The notes under the pieces were generated by a model, which searched no databases, was not told where the DNA came from, and saw only the letters and a program-made list of their open reading frames with translations. This document shows positions 1-9,691 of a stretch of DNA of 32,042 bases, piece by piece. Position 1 is the stretch's first letter, and every line of letters begins with the position of its first letter. This stretch comes from an uncultured Bacteroidia bacterium. GTDB lineage: Bacteria > Bacteroidota > Bacteroidia > Bacteroidales > Prolixibacteraceae. Location: positions 1 through 32,042 of the forward strand of contig CAIVMQ010000004.1 of NCBI GenBank assembly GCA_903907075.1, in the 5' to 3' direction. Position numbers and translations under genes: made by a program.

Positions 1-1
1 G

Positions 2-241
<240 letters not shown>

Positions 242-253
242 CGTAAGCTCTAG

Positions 254-1252
254 ATGAAGAAGAAATCGATCCTTTTTGTATATGTTAATTTCTCTTCGTT
301 CGTAAAAACCGATTTTGAGATTCTCTCATCATTCGCCGAGGTCACCAAGTACCAGTTTAAACCGGGTAAAGGATTGCTGGAAACAGGAAGAGAATTAATT
401 AAAGAGCTCGTTTTCCTGACCTTTAGGGGGTATAAATTTGACGCTATCTTCATCTGGTTTAGCGATTACCACTCCTTGCTTCCAGTCTTATTCGCAAAAA
501 TATTTGGGAAGAAATCCTACGTTGTTATCGGAGGTTATGATGTTTCGACCCTTAAAGAATATAAGTATGGGGTATTGAGTAATCCGATACGGGCTTTTTT
601 TACCCGCTCAACGTTTAAATTTGTAACAGTTTGTTTCCCTGTTGCTGAGGCATTACGCAAAAAATTACTGGAAATAAATCCTCGGGTAAAAGCCGAAACA
701 ATTGCTACTTATTCAGATACCACGAAATTTAATTTTTCGGATTACAATAGAGCCCAAAGGATTGTTACTGTATCAAGTACCTCTAATTATCAGCGGTTAA
801 TGATAAAAGGACTCGATAGATTCAGAGAATTAGCAACATATTTACCTGAATTTGAATTTACTATTATTGGAGTCTCTGATACGGTAAAAACATATTTTGA
901 GCCAATACCGACTAACTTATCTCTAATTCCGCCTCAGCATTTTGATCAATTGACACACTATTATCAAAGTGCATCATATTATGCCCAGTTATCAAGGTCT
1001 GAAGGTCTACCTAATTCCTTAATTGAGGCAATGCTATGTGGATGTATTCCCGTGGGAACCGATGTTGGAGACGTAGGTGTTATTATTGGAGATACTGGAA
1101 TAACGATTGAGGAGTGGGATACTGCGCTCATGGCTGATTTTATTCGTTTAAATCATACAAATGATCTGTTGCGTGATCGGGCAAGAGATCGGATATTAGA
1201 ATGTTATGGCTCACCTAAAAGAGAAGAGCGATTTAGAGAACTAATGAGATGA
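254..1252 (+). CDS. GT4-type glycosyltransferase
   Basis: This 332-residue protein has the two-domain GT-B layout of family 4 glycosyltransferases. The N-terminal half (1-160) carries a hydrophobic strand and VIGGYDVSTL around 91-100. The C-terminal nucleotide-sugar domain begins near 170 (VTVSS), with a Lys-Gly pair at 185-186. The E-x7-E retaining motif is E250-E258 in SEGLPNSLIEAMLCG. It probably adds one sugar to a lipid-linked glycan on the cytoplasmic side of the inner membrane. The start ATG is 12 nt after the preceding dehydrogenase stop, so the two are likely co-transcribed. Donor and acceptor cannot be read from the sequence. It is somewhat shorter than the usual 360-400 residues, but both motif regions are present. 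Confidence 0.85.
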   Translation: MKKKSILFVYVNFSSFVKTDFEILSSFAEVTKYQFKPGKGLLETGRELIKELVFLTFRGYKFDAIFIWFSDYHSLLPVLFAKIFGKKSYVVIGGYDVSTLKEYKYGVLSNPIRAFFTRSTFKFVTVCFPVAEALRKKLLEINPRVKAETIATYSDTTKFNFSDYNRAQRIVTVSSTSNYQRLMIKGLDRFRELATYLPEFEFTIIGVSDTVKTYFEPIPTNLSLIPPQHFDQLTHYYQSASYYAQLSRSEGLPNSLIEAMLCGCIPVGTDVGDVGVIIGDTGITIEEWDTALMADFIRLNHTNDLLRDRARDRILECYGSPKREERFRELMR

Positions 1253-1301
1253 TCAGAACTACGATCAGAATAATGTTGGGAGATATAATATAACAATTGG
1301 G

Positions 1302-1967
1302 ATGAATAAAAGAGTTTTGGTAAATTACTTTATAGCACTAATCTCATTGCTGCTGTTAAATCAGCGTATTTCAAAAGATAACAATCCCCGTGAGATTTTA
1401 AATTTTGATAAGGGCTGGACTTTTCAGCTTGGTGAGAGTATTGGAGCAGAGCAACCGGGATTTAATGATTCAGCGTGGCGTAAACTCAATGTTCCGCACG
1501 ATTGGAGTATCGAAGGGGAGTTTAGTGAAAAAAATCTGGCTACCGCCAAAAGTGGAGGATTACCCGGCGGGATTGGATGGTATAGAATATCTTTTAACGT
1601 AACATCCGAAGATTTAAAACGGAATGTATTTATCGATTTTGATGGTGTTTATCAAAATAGTGAGGTTTGGATTAATGGTCATTCCGTGGGTAAGAGGTTA
1701 TATGGATATAGCACATTCCGTTACGATCTTACCCCTTACTTAATTGCGGGTGAGAAGGGAAATGTGATCGCCGTAAGGGTGGATAATTCTGCTCAGCCTA
1801 ATTCTCGCTGGTATTCCGGATCTGGAATTTTTAGAAATGTGTGGCTCGGAAAAACCTACATTGCTCATTGGGGGACTCAAATCACTACCCCCTTGGTAAC
1901 GTAGGGTTTGGCAAAGGTTCAAGTTGGAATTAAGATCAATAATTCGTTAAGTGTGTACCCACTGTAA
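1302..1967 (+). pseudogene. GH2 beta-galactosidase N-terminal fragment, broken
   Basis: An ATG at 1302 opens a 200-codon frame. It has a hydrophobic N-terminus (about 5-20) and then the jelly-roll sugar-binding domain of glycoside hydrolase family 2: FDKGWTFQLG, WRKLNVPHDWSIEGEF, GGIGWYR, NSEVWINGHSVGKR and SRWYSGSGIFRNVWL. The frame stops at TAG 1902-1904 just after ITTPLVT. It then continues in the same frame for 20 codons that resemble the start of the next GH2 immunoglobulin-like domain (AKVQVGIKINNS), ending at TAA 1965-1967. Full enzymes run to about 800 or more residues, and the catalytic barrel is absent here. This is therefore a truncated gene with an in-frame nonsense codon. It may be a relic of a gene lost during rearrangement of the polysaccharide cluster. 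A short secreted lectin-like product is possible but unlikely. Confidence 0.8.
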
Positions 1968-2157
1968 TTGCTAATCTACTAAAGGAAATATCCTATATTC
2001 CTTCCGATTTATAACCTGATTTCTCAAGCAGGATTTTGACCTTTTTTTAAAAGCAAAAATCGTGAATAATCAATTAAAAAAAGTTTATTGTCTATTTAAT
2101 TTCCCGGTTTAATATGTTTATCTATATGCAACCTTCTAAGTTAATCAGCCATTCGAT

Positions 2158-3177
2158 TTACTTATAAGAAACATTTCCGATAATTTTTGCTAACCATTCT
2201 ATATCCATTCTAAACAGACTAAAAAAATACCCTAAAGCAGAACGTAATTTCCATACTGGCTGTGAGAATCCATAATGAATTATTGAATGAATGTAATCTT
2301 TTCGTGCCCCTTTAAAATCTTTTCTGATCAGTTTGTAGCGACCTGAGCGTGAATAGCTGATAACTAAAAGATTGCGAAAATGAATATCTATTTCACTTTT
2401 GGTAATATTCTGTTCGACAAATACTTTTGAATAGCGAATCATTAAAGACTTAATTAGGGCATAATATCCTGTTGTCATTTGACCGGTATATGTTTTTGTG
2501 ACTTGCTGAGGATAGATCCGCCAATGCCCCAAAGGTTGATCAATATAAGCAAATTGACCCTTTAAAAGCAGTTCGAGTGTCGTCGGTATATCGATTAATG
2601 GAAGATTAAATCCCTGAATAAATCCTCCAATTTCCATTAAAGCTTCTCTTCGTATAACAATTGTTAATGCAGGAATTGAAGGAGTCAGGATATATTTTTT
2701 GAGAAAAATACCAGGTGGATTATTGTAATAAAGGATTTGATCATCACTAGGTTTAGGGGCCAACATATAGTTAAACGAAAGATCAATTGAAGAGAGATAG
2801 GCTTTCCCCCATGATAAAACACATTCAGGATGATTTTCTAAAGCTGCTACCTGGATATTTAGTTTTTCCGAAATCCACACATCATCGCATTCGAGAATAG
2901 CAATATAACTTCCGCTGCTTTTTTTAAATGCAATATTGTATGACTCACCAAGGCGAAATATCCCTATATTCTTTTGAGTGAATGGTTTTATCCTGGGATC
3001 TTTATCTGCATATTCGAGCGCAATTTGGAAAGTTCTATCAGTACTCCCATCGTCGATAATAATCATTTCCCAATTGCTGTATGTCTGAGCTAATACCGAG
3101 TCAATACATGCGGCGATAAACTTTTCATGATTATAAGTTGGTGAAATAATCGAAATAAGGGGTTGCTGAGAAATCAT
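2158..3177 (-). CDS. GT2 family glycosyltransferase
   Basis: A 339-residue GT-A fold glycosyltransferase. The N-terminal nucleotide-binding strand ISIISPTYNHEKFI lies at 8-21. IIIDDGSTDRT (D42, D43) follows, and the metal-binding DxD equivalent is LECDDVW (D98, D99). The C-terminal part after about 250 is basic and helical, with a hydrophobic patch near the end, so the enzyme may sit at the inner membrane. It probably transfers a sugar, with inversion, onto the surface glycan made by the neighbouring genes. It lies on the opposite strand to the GT4 and flippase genes and is divergent from the flippase, so it forms its own transcription unit. Donor and acceptor are unknown. Confidence 0.9.
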   Translation of the reverse strand: MISQQPLISIISPTYNHEKFIAACIDSVLAQTYSNWEMIIIDDGSTDRTFQIALEYADKDPRIKPFTQKNIGIFRLGESYNIAFKKSSGSYIAILECDDVWISEKLNIQVAALENHPECVLSWGKAYLSSIDLSFNYMLAPKPSDDQILYYNNPPGIFLKKYILTPSIPALTIVIRREALMEIGGFIQGFNLPLIDIPTTLELLLKGQFAYIDQPLGHWRIYPQQVTKTYTGQMTTGYYALIKSLMIRYSKVFVEQNITKSEIDIHFRNLLVISYSRSGRYKLIRKDFKGARKDYIHSIIHYGFSQPVWKLRSALGYFFSLFRMDIEWLAKIIGNVSYK

Positions 3178-3310
3178 ATATTGGCAAATTTATTTACAGA
3201 TCTCAAAAATAGTCATTTAAAATTTACATCAACATCAAATTAGTTGTGTGAAGATTGAGGTAATAAAAAATGGTTAATTTAGCACTTTAATGATTGCTAA
3301 ATAAGGATTA

Positions 3311-4786
3311 ATGGCGGTAAGTAATTTAAAGCGCAAGACAATAAACGGATTTTTCTGGAGTATGCTTGAAAGTATCTTTAGTCAGGGACAAGGGATTATT
3401 TTCGGTATTTTTCTGGCACGGATGCTTTCACCAGGTGAGTTTGGACTCATTGGGATGATTACGATCTTTATTTCTGTTGCTCAAGTATTTGTTGATAGCG
3501 GTTTAAGCCAGGCCTTGATAGGAAAACAAAATTGCACCAATCTTGATTACAGTACGATCTTTTGGGCTAATATTGTTATTGGAGTATTGGCCTATCTTAT
3601 TATTTGGTTCTGTGCTCCTTTCATTGCCGGATTTTATCAAAAACCGGAGTTAATTCAACTTACCAAACTTGCTTCAGTTGCAATTTTAATTGGGACAGTA
3701 ACGTTGATCCAGCAGACGATATTAATAAAGGAGATTGACTTTAAAACAATTACGAAGATTTCCACCGTGAGTACCTTTATCTCGGGCGTTGCCTCCCTCT
3801 TATTGGCCTATTACGGTTTTGGTGTTTGGAGCTTGGTCTGGCGAACATTGATTAATCAGGCTTTACGAACCTTGATGATGTGGAGGTACAATAATTGGTT
3901 CCCCCAGTGGGCCTTCAGCAGGCGAGTTTTTGCCGACTTTTTTTCATTTGGATCAAACATATTGATTATCTCTATTGTCGCAGTGATTTATAAAAGTATT
4001 TACAATTTTGTTATTGGGAAAAATTATTCAGATACAATCCTTGGTTATTATACCAATGCTGATCAATATAGTTCAATCCCTTCAAATACGATAACAAATA
4101 TTACTGGTAAGGTAAGCTATCCTGTCTTTTCCGAGATGCAGAATGATAATGAAAAACTTCGCGCCAGTATAAGCAAGTTGATAAAATCAATTATGTATGT
4201 CTCGTTTATAGTAATGCTGGGATTGGCAGCTATTGCAAACCCTCTATTTTACACCTTCTTAGGGGAGAAATGGCTTCCGGCAGTACCTATCTTTCAAGCC
4301 CTATGTATTGCAAATTCAATTACTCCAATGCATGCAATAAATCATAGTGTTTTTAAAATTAAGGGTCGTTCAGATCTATTCTTAAAAACAGAATTAATTA
4401 AATATATGCTCTTTACTCCGCTATTAATTTTAGGAATATTTTATGGCTTAACAGTATTGGTAGTCGGCATTATTGTATTTAACTGGCTTGGATACTTAAT
4501 TAATTCAACTTATTCAAAACGTTTAATTCAGTACTCTTTAGTCGATCAATTGCGTGATTTTTCCCCGTATATAATCCTTTCCGGGATCCCTGCAATATTG
4601 GTTTATGGAATTGGTTTCGCGACTCAATTGAATCCCCTTCCTCTATTGGCTATTCAATCTGGATCCTATATTTTATTAATAGTAGGATTATCTCTATTTT
4701 TTAAAATTTCTCCATTCTTCGAAATTATGGTGATCCTAAGGAACAAATTAACCATTATCAATATGTTTAAAATACTAAAGAATTAG
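3311..4786 (+). CDS. Wzx-type polysaccharide flippase (MOP/PST family)
   Basis: A 491-residue, very hydrophobic protein with about 12-14 predicted membrane helices. The N-terminus (INGFFWSMLESIFSQGQGIIFGIFLAR, then LSPGEFGLIGM) is typical of lipopolysaccharide biosynthesis proteins of the polysaccharide-specific transport family (WzxC/TuaB type). Such proteins flip undecaprenyl-linked repeat units from the cytoplasmic to the periplasmic face. The polar loop containing YYTNADQYSSIPSNTI, with the following helix KVSYPVFSEMQND, is also characteristic of this group. It sits among glycosyltransferases, as expected. No polymerase (Wzy) is visible in the window. It converges with the methyltransferase gene downstream across a 52-nt gap. 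Confidence 0.88.
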   Translation: MAVSNLKRKTINGFFWSMLESIFSQGQGIIFGIFLARMLSPGEFGLIGMITIFISVAQVFVDSGLSQALIGKQNCTNLDYSTIFWANIVIGVLAYLIIWFCAPFIAGFYQKPELIQLTKLASVAILIGTVTLIQQTILIKEIDFKTITKISTVSTFISGVASLLLAYYGFGVWSLVWRTLINQALRTLMMWRYNNWFPQWAFSRRVFADFFSFGSNILIISIVAVIYKSIYNFVIGKNYSDTILGYYTNADQYSSIPSNTITNITGKVSYPVFSEMQNDNEKLRASISKLIKSIMYVSFIVMLGLAAIANPLFYTFLGEKWLPAVPIFQALCIANSITPMHAINHSVFKIKGRSDLFLKTELIKYMLFTPLLILGIFYGLTVLVVGIIVFNWLGYLINSTYSKRLIQYSLVDQLRDFSPYIILSGIPAILVYGIGFATQLNPLPLLAIQSGSYILLIVGLSLFFKISPFFEIMVILRNKLTIINMFKILKN

Positions 4787-4838
4787 TATTTTAAACTTTG
4801 GACTATATCCTTTGAACTGAAGTAAAAGTTAGTTTTTT

Positions 4839-5828
4839 TTAAGCTTTTTGAAGGTAAAAACAGGCTGAATCACCATCATGAATGCCGTTAAGCCTGGTTG
4901 CTTCTTTCTGCCATATCTTAACCTGCTTTTTTGTAAAATTATCTTTGTCATTAAACCCAATGCCTCTTATATATCTTTCACTTCCAGCAAATTGAGATTG
5001 CGTAGATTCATATTCAACATGATTTAATTTAAGGTTACATTCATTTGCAAGTATTGTCATACTTTTAACGGTATGAAGGAAAAAGTGGCGAGGCGGATCA
5101 AGTTGGACCCAATGGGTATTGTATTTTCTCCACGCAAAACAATTCCCAACAGGTATTCTTATAATGATATTAGCACATGGATTAAGTATTTCACCTATTT
5201 TCATCAAAATATCTTTTGGGCTTTCCATGTGTTCGAAAGAATGATGTAGCATGATCAGATCATATTTTTCGGTGATCTCAAATAGATCTCTTTTGTATAC
5301 TTTGACCCCGTTTTCATAAAATATATCCTCCTTATTATAAGGATCAATACCAGTAAGATTTTGATATCCACTTCTTTGCATTGAAAGTAATACCCTTCCT
5401 GCTCCGGATCCAATATCAAGTATTTTTGATTTAAAATTAGCCATCTTCGGTCTTAACCATTTAAATGGATTTTCATAATGGAGAGACACTAATGCTCCGA
5501 GTGGGTTAAAATTTCCGGAATAATAGGAAGCTAGGCTTTTTTTAAATATCTTCCTAAATCCTGTTGATTTGTATGTGAAAAGGGGCTGTTGATAGGAATA
5601 ATAATTTACCGGATAGTAACGATTCATATCTTCGGGTATTTCAATAATTTGGATACAGTTACAATTTGAACATTCAAAATATTCAAACTCATCATTTAAT
5701 CCAAGCATCCTTTCCCTTGCTATAAAAGAGTAATTTTGTCTTTGGTTATTACATATTTTGCAGGTAAGTATTTTATTCATTTTATTGCTAATCAGTTCGT
5801 ATTTAGTAGTGAAAAATTGCATAAACAA
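4839..5828 (-). CDS. Class I SAM-dependent methyltransferase with N-terminal zinc ribbon
   Basis: The N-terminus holds a probable zinc ribbon: C23 and C26 (CKICNN) with C53 and C56 (CSNCNC). The Rossmann methyltransferase domain has motif I at 136-144 (KILDIGSGAG), and HHSFEHM at 195-201 acts as the usual post-motif III His-containing segment. This architecture is common for methyltransferases in sugar and O-antigen clusters, so methylation of a nucleotide sugar or the glycan end is likely; the substrate is inferred. The longest frame gives 329 residues. A second ATG at 5778-5780 (MNKILTCKIC) would remove 16 residues and fits the start of the conserved part better. A TAnnTTTG-type box lies at 5909-5916 on this strand. 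Confidence 0.82.
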   Translation of the reverse strand: MFMQFFTTKYELISNKMNKILTCKICNNQRQNYSFIARERMLGLNDEFEYFECSNCNCIQIIEIPEDMNRYYPVNYYSYQQPLFTYKSTGFRKIFKKSLASYYSGNFNPLGALVSLHYENPFKWLRPKMANFKSKILDIGSGAGRVLLSMQRSGYQNLTGIDPYNKEDIFYENGVKVYKRDLFEITEKYDLIMLHHSFEHMESPKDILMKIGEILNPCANIIIRIPVGNCFAWRKYNTHWVQLDPPRHFFLHTVKSMTILANECNLKLNHVEYESTQSQFAGSERYIRGIGFNDKDNFTKKQVKIWQKEATRLNGIHDGDSACFYLQKA

Positions 5829-5908
5829 AACTTATATCCTATAATTTAAAGGAGCTTCTTATATTTTCAATATGATTTCCTTTGTATAAACAAAATTTAA
5901 GTTTATCG

Positions 5909-5916
5909 CAAAAGTA
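5909..5916 (-). promoter_or_regulatory. Candidate Bacteroidota -7 promoter box for the methyltransferase gene
   Basis: Read on the reverse strand, the bases are TACTTTTG, a match to the Bacteroidota primary-sigma -7 consensus TAnnTTTG. Initiation would fall about 70 nt before the longer methyltransferase start. No convincing -33 TTTG was found at the usual spacing, so this is only a candidate. Confidence 0.35.
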
Positions 5917-5980
5917 AGAAAATAACCAACTATTAGGGTGCGAATTTCAAACAGGCTATACCTCAACTTTAAAAAAAAAG

Positions 5981-5988
5981 TACTTTTG
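5981..5988 (+). promoter_or_regulatory. Candidate Bacteroidota -7 promoter box for the yfhO-like gene
   Basis: TACTTTTG fits the TAnnTTTG consensus and lies 25 nt before the ATG at 6014, giving a short leader of about 20 nt. It would drive the yfhO-like, ftsX, DUF3098, truB and queA run. The -33 element is weak or absent. Confidence 0.4.
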
Positions 5989-6013
5989 TGATAAAACTGT
6001 AAAAGCTGAATTT

Positions 6014-8476
6014 ATGATAAAATTCTCGTGGGTAAAGAGTTTACCTCATATCACCGCATTTTTCCTTTTCCTGATATTGCCAATTATCTATTTCTCCCCT
6101 GTTTTAGAGAATAAGCAGTTAAATCAGCACGATTCACAGACTTACATCGGGATGTCTAAAGAGATCGTTGATTACAATAAACAGCACGACGATCTGGCGC
6201 TATGGACTAATTCGATGTTTGGGGGAATGCCAAGCTATTTAGTTGGTTTACCAATGAACACAGTTATTTCTGCCTTTTATGACTTCACAAATCTCTACCA
6301 TTGGCGCCCTATTAGTTTTATCTTCTTGTACTTTATCGGGTTTTATATTGCGTTGCTCCTTTTTGGAGTAACCCCTTGGCTGGCACTGCTTGGTTCACTT
6401 AGCTTTGGATTTAGTTCCTATAACTTTATCATTATTGCCGCAGGCCATGCTTCTAAAGCAATCGCTATTGGATATATGGCCCCAATAATAGCTGGATTTT
6501 ATTATGCCTTAAAGAAAAATCGCTGGATCGGAGGCTCTACATTAGGACTTTTTCTCGCACTCGAGATCTATTCCGGTCATCCTCAGATCGCCTACTATAC
6601 CTTTCTGATTCTATTAATCATGGGGATCACCGAATTGATTTCGGCTTTTAAGGCAAAGGTGCTTCCGGAATTTTTTAAAACCATTGCGATAATCGTTGTT
6701 TTTGCCGCTCTCGCATTTGCAGCTAATACAAGTCGGCTTTGGACTACACTGGAGTATGGTACGTTTTCGATGAGAGGACAATCGGATCTCACCAATGATA
6801 AAGCGAATAAAACCACTGGGCTTGACCGCGATTATGCGACGAGCTATAGTTATGGAATCGGTGAGACAATGACCCTGTTAATCCCAAATTTTAACGGAGG
6901 ATCGTCGGCCGTAGGATTCAGTGAAGACTCACAATCCGGAAAGATATTGAAGAGTAATAATGTTCCTAATGCCAGCACGGTGGTAAAGCAACTTCCTGGC
7001 TATTGGGGAGGACAGCCTCAGACTTCAGGACCGGTCTATTTCGGTTCTATTGTCTGCTTCCTTTTTGTACTGGGGTTTTTCTTAATTAAGGGCCCCATTC
7101 GCATTTGGATCTCTGTGGTTACATTACTCTCTATTGCACTGGCCTGGGGTCATAATTTAATGCCGTTAACGGATCTTTTTTTAGATTATTTTCCCGGGTA
7201 TAATAAGTTTAGAACTGTCACCATGATATTGGTGATTGCAGGGTTTACGTTTCCGCTATATGCTATTTTAACCCTTCAAAAAATTGTAACTAAAGATATT
7301 GATCGTAAAACATGGCTAAAATCTCTAGCCTGGAGTGTGGGATTAACAGCCGGTATTGCGCTTATTTTTGTTCTTATTCCCGGACTGGCCGGCTCGTTTA
7401 CCTCACCGGTAGATTCTCAATTCCCCGATTGGCTTCAAGGGACTTTAGTGGCAGACCGTCAGGCCTTATTGCAAAATGATGCCTTTAGATCGGCTTTGTT
7501 TATCCTTCTTAGCGCTGGGTTAATCTGGGCTCTAGTTGAGGAAAAAATAAAAGTTAATAGTGCCTTGATAATTTTAGGGGCTTTAATTGTTGTTGATATG
7601 TGGGGTGTTGATAAACGGTATCTCAACGATAGCAGTTTTGTTTCAGATAATGAAGCGAAAAATCCGATCAAGGCAACTGCAGCCGATCTAGCCATCTTGA
7701 AGGATAAATCAGCCGATTACAGAGTGCTAAATATGGCTGTAAGCACCTTTAATGATGTCACTACTTCCTATTTTCACCAATCTATTGGAGGTTACCATGG
7801 AGCCAAGATGAGGAGATATCAGGAGCTTATTGATTTTCATATTAGCAAGGAGATGGCCCTTATTGGTCAGCGACTTGAGAAAATAAAGTCACAATCGGCG
7901 ATGGACTCATTATTTTTAGGGCTAAATTCGCTTAATATGTTAAATACTAAGTATTTGATTTATAATCCGCAGGCAGTTCCGATACTAAATACACATGCCT
8001 TAGGCAGTGTTTGGCTTGTTGAAAAATATAAGCTTGTAGAAAATGCAGATCAGGAAATTGCTGCACTGAATTCTATAGATCCAACTAAGGAGGTGGTAGT
8101 TGACAAAAAATTTGGAGGATTACTTGCAGGGAAGAATTTAAATACTGATGCCCAAGCGAAGATCACACTCGTTGATAAATCATTAAATAAAATGACTTAT
8201 CACTATCAGGGGGATGGAAATCAGTTAGCTGTTTTCTCTGCTATTTATTATCCAAAGGGGTGGCAGGCATATATTGATGGGAAACCAGTGGATCACTTTC
8301 AGGCAAATTATGTGTTAAGAAGCATGGTTTTGCCAAAAGGGAATTATGATATCGTATTTAAATTCGAACCTACATCATTTTTTAAAGGACATCTAATTTC
8401 AGTCTGGAGCTCGCTCCTATTATTGCTCTTTATTGCAGGATTGGGGATCAAAAAGGGTTTTTTAAACAAAGAATAA
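6014..8476 (+). CDS. YfhO family membrane protein
   Basis: An 820-residue polytopic membrane protein. Membrane helices dominate residues 10-520 (about 12-13 segments). A soluble region follows (roughly 540-790), with a last helix near 795-815 and a basic tail. The early extracytoplasmic loop QLNQHDSQTYIGMSKEIV, followed by ALWTNSMFGGMPSYL, resembles the acidic first loop of GT-C glycosyltransferases. The length and pattern match YfhO-family proteins that are widespread in Bacteroidota. Bacillus YfhO takes part in glycosylating teichoic acid outside the membrane, so lipid-phosphate-sugar-dependent glycosyl transfer in the periplasm is a reasonable inference, not proven here. The ftsX gene follows after 29 nt, so the two may share a transcript. 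Confidence 0.85.
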   Translation: MIKFSWVKSLPHITAFFLFLILPIIYFSPVLENKQLNQHDSQTYIGMSKEIVDYNKQHDDLALWTNSMFGGMPSYLVGLPMNTVISAFYDFTNLYHWRPISFIFLYFIGFYIALLLFGVTPWLALLGSLSFGFSSYNFIIIAAGHASKAIAIGYMAPIIAGFYYALKKNRWIGGSTLGLFLALEIYSGHPQIAYYTFLILLIMGITELISAFKAKVLPEFFKTIAIIVVFAALAFAANTSRLWTTLEYGTFSMRGQSDLTNDKANKTTGLDRDYATSYSYGIGETMTLLIPNFNGGSSAVGFSEDSQSGKILKSNNVPNASTVVKQLPGYWGGQPQTSGPVYFGSIVCFLFVLGFFLIKGPIRIWISVVTLLSIALAWGHNLMPLTDLFLDYFPGYNKFRTVTMILVIAGFTFPLYAILTLQKIVTKDIDRKTWLKSLAWSVGLTAGIALIFVLIPGLAGSFTSPVDSQFPDWLQGTLVADRQALLQNDAFRSALFILLSAGLIWALVEEKIKVNSALIILGALIVVDMWGVDKRYLNDSSFVSDNEAKNPIKATAADLAILKDKSADYRVLNMAVSTFNDVTTSYFHQSIGGYHGAKMRRYQELIDFHISKEMALIGQRLEKIKSQSAMDSLFLGLNSLNMLNTKYLIYNPQAVPILNTHALGSVWLVEKYKLVENADQEIAALNSIDPTKEVVVDKKFGGLLAGKNLNTDAQAKITLVDKSLNKMTYHYQGDGNQLAVFSAIYYPKGWQAYIDGKPVDHFQANYVLRSMVLPKGNYDIVFKFEPTSFFKGHLISVWSSLLLLLFIAGLGIKKGFLNKE

Positions 8477-8505
8477 TTCATCTCGACCTTCTAAACTAGA
8501 TTAAT

Positions 8506-9384
8506 ATGCCAGATCGCATTCCCAGAAAAAATACGAGCAGTTTATTTGGCTCCTATTTTTCAACAACACTGAGTATCTCACTGATCCTTTTTCTCTTTGG
8601 ATTACTGGGCTTATTACTTATAAATGGCCAAAGACTATCCGATTTTATGAAGGAAAATATCAATCTGACATTGATTTTAAAGGAAGAGACGAAAGAGGCT
8701 GATGGGATTAAGCTTCAGAAGAGATTTGAAGCGTCCGATTTTGTTAAATCGTCAAAATTTATTGGAAAGGATCGAGCCGCAGCTGAGCTTAAAAATGAGC
8801 TCGGGGAAGATTTTATCGATTTTCTGGGCTATAATCCACTCCTTTCTACAATTGATCTTACACTTTATGCCAATTATGCGAATCCCGATAGTCTGACGGT
8901 ATTGGAGAAAAAATTCCTTACCCATCCTGAGATTCAAGAGGTCTACTATCAACGGAATTTAGTTAAGCAACTCAATTCAAATGTGAAAAAAATCAGCATT
9001 ATACTATTGGCTATTAGCTTGTTAATGTTTGTTATTTTTGCTGCATTAATTAACAATACCATCCGGTTATCGTTATACTCTAAACGATTTTTAATCAATA
9101 CAATGCAACTGGTTGGAGCTACACAATCGTTTATCCGACGCCCTTTTTTAGCGAAGGGGGCATTACATGGAATATATGGCGGACTTATCGCTTGTTCGAT
9201 GTTTCTGCTTCTCTTTTTCTCCTATCAGGAAGAGTTAAAATCGTTCATCGAATTCCAAAATTCGACTTCTCTTCTACTGCTAGGTGGAGTTATATTTTTA
9301 ATGGGAATCACTATATCATTGATATCAACCTATTTAGCGGTTAATAAATTTTTAAAAATGAAGTTTGATCAGCTCTTTTATTGA
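8506..9384 (+). CDS. ftsX: FtsX-type cell division ABC permease
   Basis: A 292-residue protein with FtsX topology. One N-terminal helix lies at about 20-42. A periplasmic domain spans about 43-160 (MKENINLTLILKEE through VYYQRNLVKQLN). Three C-terminal helices follow at about 165-190, 218-238 and 258-282, within the FtsX/MacB permease core (NTMQLVGAT..FIRRPFL.KG). With FtsE it links the divisome to activation of peptidoglycan hydrolases. No ftsE is adjacent, consistent with the genes being separate in many Bacteroidota. The next gene, DUF3098, follows closely, as is usual in this phylum. Length matches the family. Confidence 0.92.
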   Translation: MPDRIPRKNTSSLFGSYFSTTLSISLILFLFGLLGLLLINGQRLSDFMKENINLTLILKEETKEADGIKLQKRFEASDFVKSSKFIGKDRAAAELKNELGEDFIDFLGYNPLLSTIDLTLYANYANPDSLTVLEKKFLTHPEIQEVYYQRNLVKQLNSNVKKISIILLAISLLMFVIFAALINNTIRLSLYSKRFLINTMQLVGATQSFIRRPFLAKGALHGIYGGLIACSMFLLLFFSYQEELKSFIEFQNSTSLLLLGGVIFLMGITISLISTYLAVNKFLKMKFDQLFY

Positions 9385-9419
9385 GCTATCTTCGTAGGTT
9401 AGAAATAATATGTTTTAAA

Positions 9420-9674
9420 ATGGCCATAAATACCGAAAATAAGGAGGAGCAGCAATTTGCCCTCGGAAAGGAAAACCTCCGGCTTTTATTGATTGGATTT
9501 GTGATAATTATAGTCGGCTTCATTTTAATGATCGGCGGTGGGACAACGGATCCAACTGTATTTAATAAAGAGATATTCAATTTTCAGCGAATTACCCTTT
9601 CTCCGATTGTTGTGATGATCGGATTTGTTTTCGAGATCTATGCAATAATGAAGAAACCAGGATCAGAGAAATAA
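9420..9674 (+). CDS. DUF3098 domain-containing small membrane protein
   Basis: With the ATG at 9420 the product is 84 residues (MAINTENKEEQQFALGKENLR...). The frame is open upstream from a TTG at 9381, but that would overlap the ftsX stop, so the ATG is preferred. There are two membrane helices, about 22-40 and 60-76, joined by a loop GGGTTDPTVFNKEIFNFQR. The sequence and its place directly after ftsX match the DUF3098 family of Bacteroidota, whose function is unknown. Genomic linkage suggests an envelope or division role. The following truB gene begins 17 nt later. Confidence 0.85.
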   Translation: MAINTENKEEQQFALGKENLRLLLIGFVIIIVGFILMIGGGTTDPTVFNKEIFNFQRITLSPIVVMIGFVFEIYAIMKKPGSEK

Positions 9675-9691
9675 CGTCCGGATCATTCATT

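Noticed and set aside
2020..2057. Short CCTG/CAGG repeat followed by a T-run after the GH2 relic
   Set aside because: The stem is only 4 bp with a long loop, too weak to call a terminator.
9381..9419. TTG start giving a 97-residue DUF3098 protein
   Set aside because: It would overlap the ftsX stop and add a segment unlike the rest. The ATG at 9420 gives a normal-length product.
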